Below are positions 25,701 through 33,515 of a DNA stretch of 64,000 nucleotides, in pieces. This DNA is from JAGVSR01 sp033765145 (GTDB lineage: Bacteria > Pseudomonadota > Alphaproteobacteria > Rhizobiales > Hyphomicrobiaceae), in contig JANRIH010000020.1 of the NCBI GenBank assembly GCA_033765145.1, forward strand, positions 195,968-259,967, in the 5' to 3' direction. The notes below the pieces were generated by a model, which was not told where the DNA came from, made no database searches, and saw only the letters and a list, made by a program, of their open reading frames with translations. A program made the translations under genes and the position numbers. Numbering within the stretch: position 1 is the first letter of the stretch; every line of letters starts with the position of its first letter.

Positions 25701-27578
25701 TCACGATTGTTTCGCGTCGGGCACTTCACCCTTGCGCGGCTCCGCCCCTTCACCCTTGCGCGGCTCCGCCACGACCCGGATCGAAAGTTCCCGCAACTGC
25801 TTCGGTGACGCCTCGGAGGGGGCGCTCATCAACAGGTCGGCCGCCTGCTGGTTCATGGGGAAGAGCGCCACCTCGCGCACGGTCTTGCAGTCGGTCAGAA
25901 GCATGACGATGCGCTCGATACCGGCGGCCATGCCGCCGTGCGGGGGCGCTCCGTACTGGAACGCGCGATAGAGGCCGCCGAAGCGATCCTCCACGTCCTT
26001 CTGGCTGAGGCCGGTGATCTCGAACGCCTTCACCATCGTCTCGGGCACGTGATTGCGCACCGAGCCCGACGCGATCTCGTAGCCGTTGCAGACGATGTCG
26101 TACTGGTTCGCTTTCAATGCGAGGAGCGCGTCGCGGCCTTCTTGCTCTGCGGCTTCGAGGGCCGCGCGGCCGCCCTTCGGCATCGAGAACGGGTTGTGGG
26201 AGAAGTCGATCTTCTTGTCTTCTTCGTTCCATTCATAGAAGGGGAAGTCGACGATCCAGGCGAGCGCGAAGCGGCCTTCGTCGACGAGCTTCAGTTCGTG
26301 CCCGACGCGGTCGCGGGCGAGGCCGGCGAACTTATAAAACTTCGCCGGATCGCCAGCGGTGAAGAAGGCCGCGTCTCCGGTCTTGAGACCCAACTGAGCT
26401 TGAATGGCCGACGCGCGTTCGGCTCCGATGTTCTTGGCGATCGGGCCGGCGCCGGCAGACCCTTCCTCGTCGCGCCAGAAGATGTAGCCCAGGCCCGGCT
26501 GCCCTTCACCCTGCGCCCAGGCATTCATGCGGTCGCAGAAGGCGCGCGACCCTCCGGTCGGCGCGGGGATCGCCCACACGCGGACCTTGGGGTCTTTCTC
26601 GATCATGCCGGCGAAGACTTTGAAGCCCGAGCCACGGAAGTGCTCGGTCACGTCTGCCATTTCGATGGGGTTGCGGAGATCCGGCTTGTCCGAGCCGTAT
26701 TTCGCGATGGCCGTGTCGTACGGGATGCGCGGCCAGCCGTTCGTCACCGGCTTGCCGTTTCCATATTCCTCGAACAATGACGTGAGGATCGGCTCCATCG
26801 TGGCGAAGATGTCCTCCTGTTCGACGAAGCTCATCTCCACGTCCAACTGGTAGAACTCGCCCGGCAGGCGATCCGCGCGCGGGTCCTCGTCGCGGAAGCA
26901 GGGTGCGATCTGGAAGTAGCGATCGAAGCCCGAGACCATCAGCAGCTGCTTGTACTGCTGCGGCGCCTGGGGCAGCGCGTAGAACTTGCCGGGATGAATG
27001 CGCGAGGGCACCAGGAAGTCGCGCGCGCCCTCGGGCGACGAGGCGGTCAGAATGGGCGTCGGGAATTCGAAGAAGCCTGCGTCGTGCATGCGCGCGCGGA
27101 TCGACTTCGTGATCGAAAGCCGCTTCATGATGATGGCGTGCAGCGTCTCGCGGCGGAGGTCGAGGAAGCGATACTGGAGGCGGAGGTCCTCGGGGTAGTC
27201 CGGCTCGCCGAACACGGGGACCGGCAGTTCCTTCGCCTCTGAAAGGACTTCGATCTCGGTCGCATAGACTTCGATCTCGCCGGTTGCGAGGTCGGGATTG
27301 GTCGTGCCGTCGGGTCTGACGCGGACCGCTCCATCGATGCGCACGACCCATTCGGAGCGCAGGCGCTCGGCGGTCTTGAAAGCGGCACTGTCGGGGTCGG
27401 CGACAACCTGCGTCAGGCCGTAGTGATCGCGGAGGTCGATAAAGAGCACGCCGCCGTGGTCGCGGACGCGGTGGACCCAGCCCGAGAGCCGAGCCGTGCG
27501 GTCGATGTCCGACTTCCGGAGCGCACCGCAAGTATGGGACCGGTAGCGGTGGAGGGTGCCGCCACCTACTCCGCCCGA
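25701..27578 (-). CDS. aspS: Aspartyl-tRNA synthetase
   Basis: 625 residues from the ATG at 27578, chosen because GAGGG lies 7 nt before it; an ATG at 27620 would add 14 mostly charged residues. It charges tRNA-Asp and, in organisms without AsnRS, often tRNA-Asn as well. Seen: the anticodon-binding OB fold beginning YRSHTCGALRKSD, GGVLFIDLRDHYGLTQVV, class II motif 2 with CFRDEDPRADRLPGEF, the bacterial insertion domain, and motif 3 with GIERIVMLL. The extreme C-terminus carries a duplicated octapeptide (AEPRKGEG / AEPRKGEV) encoded by a 24-bp tandem repeat, outside the catalytic core. Confidence 0.96.
   Translation of the reverse strand, partial: SGGVGGGTLHRYRSHTCGALRKSDIDRTARLSGWVHRVRDHGGVLFIDLRDHYGLTQVVADPDSAAFKTAERLRSEWVVRIDGAVRVRPDGTTNPDLATGEIEVYATEIEVLSEAKELPVPVFGEPDYPEDLRLQYRFLDLRRETLHAIIMKRLSITKSIRARMHDAGFFEFPTPILTASSPEGARDFLVPSRIHPGKFYALPQAPQQYKQLLMVSGFDRYFQIAPCFRDEDPRADRLPGEFYQLDVEMSFVEQEDIFATMEPILTSLFEEYGNGKPVTNGWPRIPYDTAIAKYGSDKPDLRNPIEMADVTEHFRGSGFKVFAGMIEKDPKVRVWAIPAPTGGSRAFCDRMNAWAQGEGQPGLGYIFWRDEEGSAGAGPIAKNIGAERASAIQAQLGLKTGDAAFFTAGDPAKFYKFAGLARDRVGHELKLVDEGRFALAWIVDFPFYEWNEEDKKIDFSHNPFSMPKGGRAALEAAEQEGRDALLALKANQYDIVCNGYEIASGSVRNHVPETMVKAFEITGLSQKDVEDRFGGLYRAFQYGAPPHGGMAAGIERIVMLLTDCKTVREVALFPMNQQAADLLMSAPSEASPKQLRELSIRVVAEPRKGEGAEPRKGEVPDAKQS
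25724..25770. repeat. 24-bp tandem duplication in 3' end of aspS
   Basis: The 23-base sequence at 25724-25746 is repeated exactly at 25748-25770, a period of 24 bases that keeps the reading frame and duplicates eight residues (AEPRKGE plus one) near the C-terminus of AspS. Likely replication slippage. Confidence 0.85.
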
Positions 27579-27830
27579 CATCTCGGAACCCTCTGATTTC
27601 TTTGCTTTCTTTTCGGCCATGGCCTGTGCAATCCGCCCGCGTTGCGTCGTTCCGTTTCGAGGCGCGGACAAGCGCACGGGGTCGGCGGAAAGTCAAGATT
27701 CGCGGGCTTGGCGGGCGGTTCTATGCATGCGCACGGCTTTAACCCGAAATTAAGCAAGTTCCGGCAACGATTCGGTAAGACGCGAGGTGAGCATTGTGGT
27801 GCCCGGTGCCGCGTCCGGAGGGTGACCGAG

Positions 27831-28067
27831 ATGAAAAGTGCGATGACCGCCGTGGAGGCGCTTTCGCGACTGGCGACCGAGCAGACAGCAAATGGCGGTA
27901 TGGCGCCGGTGAACGAGCCCGAGCATCCCCTGGCTGCCGAACTCAGGAAAATCCTGAGCGAGCCCGAGAAGCACGATATCGGCAGCTATGCCAAGCTCGT
28001 CGAGCGCATCATGGCCGAGATGCACATGGCGAAGCCGACCTTCGCGCCGGGCCCGGACAAAGAATAG
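27831..28067 (+). CDS. Small hypothetical protein
   Basis: 78 residues from the ATG at 27831, with GGAGGG at 27817-27822 and 8-nt spacing; the longer upstream frame lacks coding character. The product is soluble, with a helical Ala/Glu-rich N-terminus, a Pro-rich middle (GGMAPVNEPEHP) and a helix AAELRKILSEPEKHDIGSY ending in Met-rich EIMAEMHMAK-like sequence. No family recognised. It lies between aspS (divergent) and the CAP/RTX gene (convergent, 37 nt away). The strong ribosome site supports it as a real gene. Confidence 0.6.
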   Translation: MKSAMTAVEALSRLATEQTANGGMAPVNEPEHPLAAELRKILSEPEKHDIGSYAKLVERIMAEMHMAKPTFAPGPDKE

Positions 28068-28104
28068 CGCTCGCGGCGCGAGGCGCCGACCTAAGCACTT
28101 CCGC

Positions 28105-29406
28105 TCAAACGACGAAGAAATCCGCGGCTGTCAGCGCTGCCTTGTTCGACAGCACGGCGAACTGCGTCGCGCCGCCCGCGACGTTGCCGTTCGTGTCGTA
28201 GAAAAGCGCGCCGGTCGTGGTGCTATAGATGATGCGATCGTTCGCATCCGTCGCCGCGCCTGACGCGTTGGCCTTGAAGAACGCGGCATTGAGTGCGCCA
28301 TTGGCCAACAGCGTGAACACGCCACTGCCGGTATTCTCAAGCCGGATCGTATCCTGCGGCACGCTGAAATCCGTGATGGTATCGCGGTTCGACGTGGCGT
28401 TGAGCGCGGTGTTGAAAAGGAAGCTGTCGGTGTTCGCGCCGCCTGTCAGGATGTCGTTTCCGAGGTGGCCGTTGATCGTGTTCTTGCCGGCATTGCCGGT
28501 GATTGTGTTCGCGATGGTGTTGCCGGTGCCGGTGATGTCGACCGAGCCCAATAGGCGCAGGCTGCTCGCGCCGCCACCGAGTGTCGCCGACGCGGACGAA
28601 TAGATCGTGCTCCAGCCGACGAGATCGACTTTTGCGTTCAACGCCCCGCCGATGATGGACACGGACACCGGGGCCGTGAGCCCGCCGCCCGAGAACGTCA
28701 CGGTTCCCGTCGTCGTCGTGACGCCGACGCTATAGCCGCCGGCTGTTTCCGTGACGTCCGTGCCGAGTGTCGTTGCTCCCGATTTGACGGTCACGGTGAC
28801 GCCCGAACGCGCTTCGCCGACATCGTAGAACTTGTCATTGTCGCGGTCGGTGTAGGCGACGCCCGTCACGTAGAACTTGGCGCCCGACGTCGCGAAATTC
28901 TCAGTCGCCATGACGGCGTTCCAGTTCCGGCCGCCGGACGTGAAGACGCCCGTCGTGATCCCTGTTCCGAGCTCACGGAAATAGTCTTCGAGGATGTTGG
29001 TGCGGTGGCCGGGGCTCAGAAACAGGTTCTCATGCAGTTCGATCGTCGTCAGGGTGACGTTGGGCGTGCCGGTCGTGCCGGACCACGCGATGTTCTCGCC
29101 CCAGGTCCAGTTGCCTGTGAAGGCGTAACCGGACTGCGTCATGCGCGTCCCGGCCGAGGAGCCGCCTGCGCCGGTATGGGAGAAGTTGTCGGTGTTGATC
29201 ATCCAGACGCTGTGCTTGCGCGCGGAATCCACCAGATAGCCGTTCGGCGCCAGAGGTTGCATCGGCCGCGAACTCAGCGTGCCGGGCGCCAATCCCTCGT
29301 TGAGCGAGATACCGTATCGGACCGCCTCGGCCGCCGGGTCGAGACGGGCGCGGTTCACTAGCTCCAGGAGCAGCTGTTCATTGGCGGTCAATGGGACTTG
29401 GGCCAC
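28105..29406 (-). CDS. Secreted CAP-domain protein with RTX-type C-terminal secretion module
   Basis: 433 residues from the GTG at 29406; there is no N-terminal signal peptide, as expected for a type I secretion substrate. Domain 1 (about 1-165) is a CAP/SCP domain: ANEQLLLELVNRARLDP, HSVWMINTDNFSHTGAGG, WGENIAWSG and LFLSPGHRTNIL. A middle beta-rich SdrD-B-like part (about 170-260) has YTDRDNDKFYDVGEA. The last 140 residues hold degenerate RTX-like sequence (GNAGKNTINGHLGNDILTGG) and an end module with LFYDTNG. No ABC exporter is adjacent. The C-terminal module is homologous to that of the ELWxxDGT protein 12 kb away. Function unknown; surface or toxin-like roles are reported for CAP proteins. 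Confidence 0.85.
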   Translation of the reverse strand: MAQVPLTANEQLLLELVNRARLDPAAEAVRYGISLNEGLAPGTLSSRPMQPLAPNGYLVDSARKHSVWMINTDNFSHTGAGGSSAGTRMTQSGYAFTGNWTWGENIAWSGTTGTPNVTLTTIELHENLFLSPGHRTNILEDYFRELGTGITTGVFTSGGRNWNAVMATENFATSGAKFYVTGVAYTDRDNDKFYDVGEARSGVTVTVKSGATTLGTDVTETAGGYSVGVTTTTGTVTFSGGGLTAPVSVSIIGGALNAKVDLVGWSTIYSSASATLGGGASSLRLLGSVDITGTGNTIANTITGNAGKNTINGHLGNDILTGGANTDSFLFNTALNATSNRDTITDFSVPQDTIRLENTGSGVFTLLANGALNAAFFKANASGAATDANDRIIYSTTTGALFYDTNGNVAGGATQFAVLSNKAALTAADFFVV

Positions 29407-29589
29407 GACGGTTCTCGCTCCGTTTGAGGTCAGGGCGGCAGACTGCCTTCCGGGCCGTTCACAACCCGTCGCCGAGGATGGTTAAGACTCAAGGCAAAAA
29501 ACTTAATGTAACCAATGCGTTACTATTTGCCTCAACTCCGCGCAGCAGATCGGCTTTTCTTCGTGACGTTCTGATGTATACCGACCTCC

Positions 29590-30762
29590 ATGCGCTGCAT
29601 CACAACCACAGATGAACTCGCGGTGTTTTGCCGTGACCTCGCGAACCAGGACTTCGTGACGGTCGACACCGAGTTCATGCGCGAACAGACATTCTGGCCG
29701 GAACTGTGCCTCATCCAGATCGCCGCCGATGGGCAGGAGGCGATCGTCGATCCCATGGCGGGGCGAATCGATCTCGGCCCATTCTACGAGCTGATGGCCA
29801 ACGACCGTGTGACCAAAGTGTTCCACGCGGCCCGGCAAGACATAGAGATCATCTATTCGGGCGCGCGCCTCGTCCCGAACCCCATCTTCGACACGCAGGT
29901 CGCGGCCTCGGTGTGCGGCTTCGGCGACAGCGTCAGCTACGTCAACCTCGTCCGGGAAATCACGGGGCAGGATCTCGACAAGAGTTCCCGCTTCACGGAC
30001 TGGAGCCGGCGGCCGCTCAGCGAAAAGCAACTCGTCTATGCGCTCGGGGACGTGACGCACTTGAGGGATGTCTATCGACACCTCAAGTCCGAGCTCGAAA
30101 AATTCAATCGCGAGTCGTGGCTCGACGAGGAAATGGCCGAACTCAAGAACCCGTCGACCTACCTGACGCATCCCGAAGATGCCTGGAAGCGTCTCAAGAT
30201 GCGGGTCAGGAACCGCAAGTCGTTTGCCGTCCTCATCGAACTCGCGGCCTGGCGGGAGCGGGTCGCGCAATCGTCGAACGTGCCGCGCAATCGCGTGCTT
30301 CGCGACGAGGCGCTCTACGACATCGCGAACCAGATGCCGACGTCGACCGAACAACTCGCGGGGCTCAGGACCTTGAGCGATGGTTTCTCGCGCTCGGCTC
30401 GCGCGCGGGAGATCATCGAAGCCGTCAATCGCGGGCTCGAGCGGGACCCGAAGGCGCTTCCCGCGCAATCCAACGCGCGGCCCGTTTCGGCGGAAGCGGG
30501 CGCCACGGTCGAGCTTCTGAAGGTGCTGTTGAAGTCGGCCGCGGCCCGGCACCGCGTCGCGCCGCGCATGATTGCAGATACCGAGGATCTCGAACGGATC
30601 GCTGCCGAGCACGAACCGGATGTTCTGGCGCTCCGGGGCTGGCGCCGCGACCTCTTCGGCGAGGACGCGCTGCGGCTCAAACGCGGCGAGCTTGCGCTTT
30701 CGCTTTCGGGCGGCGAAGTCATCGTGCTACCCGCGAAATCGCCGGCCAAGGTACCGGCCTAG
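29590..30762 (+). CDS. rnd: Ribonuclease D
   Basis: 390 residues from the ATG at 29590. It is a 3'-5' exoribonuclease acting in tRNA 3' maturation. Seen: the DEDD exonuclease core with VDTEF (Asp26, Glu28), VFHAARQDIEII, FDTQVAASVCGFG and YALGDVTHLRDVYRHL, then a first HRDC domain (KSFAVLIELAAWRERVAQ, PRNRVLRDEALYDIA) and a weaker second helical domain (VELLKVLLKSAAARHRVAP) containing LALRGWRRDLFG. Length is normal. In related genomes rnd commonly lies next to aspS; here the CAP/RTX gene and a small gene intervene. Confidence 0.96.
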   Translation: MRCITTTDELAVFCRDLANQDFVTVDTEFMREQTFWPELCLIQIAADGQEAIVDPMAGRIDLGPFYELMANDRVTKVFHAARQDIEIIYSGARLVPNPIFDTQVAASVCGFGDSVSYVNLVREITGQDLDKSSRFTDWSRRPLSEKQLVYALGDVTHLRDVYRHLKSELEKFNRESWLDEEMAELKNPSTYLTHPEDAWKRLKMRVRNRKSFAVLIELAAWRERVAQSSNVPRNRVLRDEALYDIANQMPTSTEQLAGLRTLSDGFSRSARAREIIEAVNRGLERDPKALPAQSNARPVSAEAGATVELLKVLLKSAAARHRVAPRMIADTEDLERIAAEHEPDVLALRGWRRDLFGEDALRLKRGELALSLSGGEVIVLPAKSPAKVPA

Positions 30763-30811
30763 AGCGCGTCAGTCTTTGATAGAATTGGCGACGCGCTCTA
30801 GCTTTTTGTTT
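30760..30811 (+). terminator. rnd terminator formed by a palindromic repeat
   Basis: An 11-bp perfect stem (30760-30770 with 30790-30800) with a 19-nt loop follows the rnd stop directly and is trailed by GCTTTTTGTTTTG. The stem sequence TAGAGCGCGTC resembles palindromic repeats dispersed in Rhizobiales genomes; it probably serves as the terminator here. Confidence 0.7.
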
Positions 30812-30825
30812 TGACCGACGATTCA

Positions 30826-30874
30826 CGCTTCGGACTGATTGGGTCCGAAGCGATCGTGGCCTAGAGCGCGTCAG
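30826..30874. repeat. REP-like hairpin and second half-copy of the AGAGCGCGTC element
   Basis: A perfect 10-bp stem (30826-30835 with 30843-30852, 7-nt loop) is followed by CCTAGAGCGCGTCAG at 30860-30874, a second copy of the 5' arm seen at 30759-30772. The end of this copy forms the stop region of the convergent J-domain gene. Together with the preceding hairpin it makes a compact palindromic cluster between rnd and that gene. Confidence 0.6.
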
Positions 30875-31785
30875 CGCCGCCCCGGATCGTAGGGGTGTTT
30901 TTCGCGCCATTTCGCCATGAACGTCGCGAGGTCGTCGTCGATCTCCTGCGGGAGCACGATGCGCACCGTCACGAACTGATCGCCGGGCGCGCCACCCGGT
31001 TGTGGGGATATTCCTTTGCCCTTGAGGCGGAAGACCCGACCGGCGCTCGTGCCCGGCGGGATCGTCAACTGCACGCGACCCGTGATGGTCGGCACATCCA
31101 CCTTCGCGCCGAGCACGGCCTCGTCGAGCGAGACGGGAAGCTCGTGATGGATGTCATTGCCCTGGCGCTTCAACGTCGGATGCGATTTGATCCGGACCTC
31201 GATCAGCGCGTCGCCCGCCGCACCGCCGTTCGGGCTCGGCTGACCCTTGCCCTTGAGCCGCAACGTCTGTCCTTCGATCACGCCCGCTGGAACAGCGATG
31301 TCGAGCATGCCGCCGCCGGGCAGTGTCACCCGCTTTTTCGCACCGGTCGCGGCTTCGAGAAACTCGACATCCAACGTGTAGCGCGTGTCTTGTCCCTTCT
31401 GGGGGCCGCGTGCGCGTTGCGAGCGGCCTTCGGAGCGGAATGCGGAAAAGATGTCCGCGAAGGGGTCGTCGCTATCGAAGACAGTGCTCGAGCTGCCCCG
31501 TCCGCCGAAGCCTCCGAAGCCGCCTCCGAAACCTGCGCCGGCGCCCGCAGCGCTCCGCCGTGGCTCGCCGTTGGCATCGATCTCGCCGCGGTCGTACCGG
31601 CGGCGGTTTTCTGGATCACCGATGATCGTGTTGGCAGCCGTGACCTTCTTGAACCGCTCCTCGGCACCCGGCTCCTTGTTGCGATCGGGATGGAGTTCGT
31701 TCACGAGGCGGAGGAATCGGCGGCGTATCTCGTCGTCCGTTGCCGTGCGGCTCACGCCCAGAATCTGATAGGGATCGTCGGCCAT
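30871..31785 (-). CDS. DnaJ-type (CbpA-like) J-domain co-chaperone
   Basis: 304 residues from the ATG at 31785 (frame open to 31809, AGGCGG upstream of 31785). It stimulates DnaK. Seen: J-domain with YQILGVSRTATDDEIRRRF, HPD at 32-34 and RRRYDRGE; a Gly/Phe-rich linker (GAGAGFGGGFGGFGGRG); and two C-terminal substrate-binding domains with LPGGGMLDIAVPAGV, GQTLRLKGKGQP and GRVFRLKGKGISP. The CxxCxGxG zinc-finger repeats of true DnaJ are absent, so it is a class II (CbpA/DjlA-like) co-chaperone. No dnaK is near. Its stop codon lies within the repeat element after rnd. Confidence 0.93.
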   Translation of the reverse strand: MADDPYQILGVSRTATDDEIRRRFLRLVNELHPDRNKEPGAEERFKKVTAANTIIGDPENRRRYDRGEIDANGEPRRSAAGAGAGFGGGFGGFGGRGSSSTVFDSDDPFADIFSAFRSEGRSQRARGPQKGQDTRYTLDVEFLEAATGAKKRVTLPGGGMLDIAVPAGVIEGQTLRLKGKGQPSPNGGAAGDALIEVRIKSHPTLKRQGNDIHHELPVSLDEAVLGAKVDVPTITGRVQLTIPPGTSAGRVFRLKGKGISPQPGGAPGDQFVTVRIVLPQEIDDDLATFMAKWREKHPYDPGRR

Positions 31786-31934
31786 TATCCGCCTGATTTG
31801 CCGTCGCACGCGGCGGGCACTGCCCCCGGACGAGCGATGTTGACGCTGAAGTCTAGCAGAGATTCCGTCATTGCCAGGGCGGACAATCGATGGCGAGCTG
31901 TTCGCTCATTCAGCCAATTCCTGCCGAAACCGGA

Positions 31935-33470
31935 CTAACCGCGCACGATCTCACCCTTGAGACCCAAGAGTTCCGCGAACGACTCGAAACGCCGCTGCAG
32001 GCGTTCGCCGTCCAGGTCGCCGTACTGGCGCGGCAGCGTCAGAACGACTTTCCCTTCGGCGTAGGTCAGGGTGGTCTCGTCGATGACCCCCGCCTGCCCG
32101 ATCGAGACCATATGGGCCGCACGGAGTGCTGCACCAAGGATGCGCGCGCGGCGAACGAGCCGCCGGTCGGCGATTTTCGTCAGAAGCTCGGGCAGGCCGC
32201 GCGTGGCGGTCTCCTCGGGACCAACGTGGCGGAAATAGACGGTCAACGCCAGGAAGATGCGGCCGGGGTGGTCGATGCCGGCGAGTGCTGAATGAGCGAT
32301 CTTGTCGAGGCTTTGTTCGCCGCGATAGTCGGGATGCGCGCGCCATCCGATGTCGGACAACAGGCAAGCGGCGTGGCGAAGCCGGCGTTCGGCGGGACTT
32401 TCCAAAGGGCCGGGGGGCACGAAAATCTGATCGGTCCACTCGCAGAGTTCGTGCGCATGGGCCGGAGATCGCGATCGGATGCGGGCATATTCACCGCAGA
32501 AGGTCAGCAGGGGATCCTTGGCGCGTTCGGCCGGTGGCAAGAGACCGTAGATCAATCCCTCGCGCACGCCGTAGACCGAGAACACCACCGCCGACGGCTG
32601 GAGATACTTGAGAAGCCGTTCCAGCACGAGCGCGCCGTAGGGAAGTGCTTCACGCCGGGCGCGCGCCACCTCGTCGATGCCGCGGAGCTGCGTCACCTTC
32701 CGGGCGCGTCGGACCATCTCGCAGAATTCGATCATCTCACTGCGCGGCACCGCATAACCCTGCATGATGCGCAGCGGATAGCGCGCGTGTTCCATGTGAA
32801 GCTTTGCGAGCGAGCGCCACGTTCCGCCGACGGCGTAGAATGCGCGACCGCGGCCCTTTGTCAGCCACGGCAATTTTGCGATTTCCGCATCGGCGATCTC
32901 GACGGCGAGTTCGGGACGGTTTTCTGTCTGGTCGATAAGACGCAATCCGCCGAGCGGGAGCGTCGCAGCGTCGTTCAGTTCGTCCTTGTAGATGTCGATC
33001 AATTCGAGGCTGCCTCCGCCGAGGTCACCGGCCATTCCGTCCGGGTCCATGAAGCCCATACGAATGCCCTGGGCAGCAAGAAGCGCTTCCTTTTCGCCCG
33101 ACAGGATGTCGATCTTTGTGCCCGACGCCTTTTCTCCGCGCGCGATGAACTCGGGCCCGTTCGCCGCGTCGCGCACCGCCGCCGTCGCGAAGGCGCGCAG
33201 GTTCTTCACCTTCAGGACGCGCGCAATGGCGCGGAACCGCGTCAAGGCGAGCAGCGCGCGCGCAATCCCATCGTCGCCGAGGCGGCCGGTCGTGGCGATG
33301 CCGCGGCCGAGACCGCACAAGACCTTCTCGTTGAAGACGGGTGTCGGAGAACGGACCGCGCCCTCGTAGATCACGAGGCGGACGGAGTTCGAGCCGATGT
33401 CGATGACTCCGAGTGGCTCGAGGCCGTCCATCTGTGCCCGAGCCTGGAACACCTGCATCGCGGTCGTCAC
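31935..33470 (-). CDS. ppx: Exopolyphosphatase / guanosine pentaphosphatase (Ppx/GppA)
   Basis: 511 residues from the GTG at 33470 with AGGTGG upstream; an ATG four codons later is possible. It degrades polyphosphate from the chain end and may hydrolyse pppGpp. Seen: phosphate-1 loop GVIDIGSNSVRLVIYEG, FATAAVRDAANGPEF, the second loop GDLGGGSLELIDI, and a C-terminal HD-like helical domain (LRHAACLLSDIGWRAHPDY) typical of the Ppx long form. It lies 45 nt downstream of ppk, so the polyphosphate synthetic and degrading enzymes are in one operon. Confidence 0.95.
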   Translation of the reverse strand: MTTAMQVFQARAQMDGLEPLGVIDIGSNSVRLVIYEGAVRSPTPVFNEKVLCGLGRGIATTGRLGDDGIARALLALTRFRAIARVLKVKNLRAFATAAVRDAANGPEFIARGEKASGTKIDILSGEKEALLAAQGIRMGFMDPDGMAGDLGGGSLELIDIYKDELNDAATLPLGGLRLIDQTENRPELAVEIADAEIAKLPWLTKGRGRAFYAVGGTWRSLAKLHMEHARYPLRIMQGYAVPRSEMIEFCEMVRRARKVTQLRGIDEVARARREALPYGALVLERLLKYLQPSAVVFSVYGVREGLIYGLLPPAERAKDPLLTFCGEYARIRSRSPAHAHELCEWTDQIFVPPGPLESPAERRLRHAACLLSDIGWRAHPDYRGEQSLDKIAHSALAGIDHPGRIFLALTVYFRHVGPEETATRGLPELLTKIADRRLVRRARILGAALRAAHMVSIGQAGVIDETTLTYAEGKVVLTLPRQYGDLDGERLQRRFESFAELLGLKGEIVRG

Positions 33471-33515
33471 GAGGCCACCTTTTCCATCCCCGAGCGCAGG
33501 CTCATACGTTTCTCT

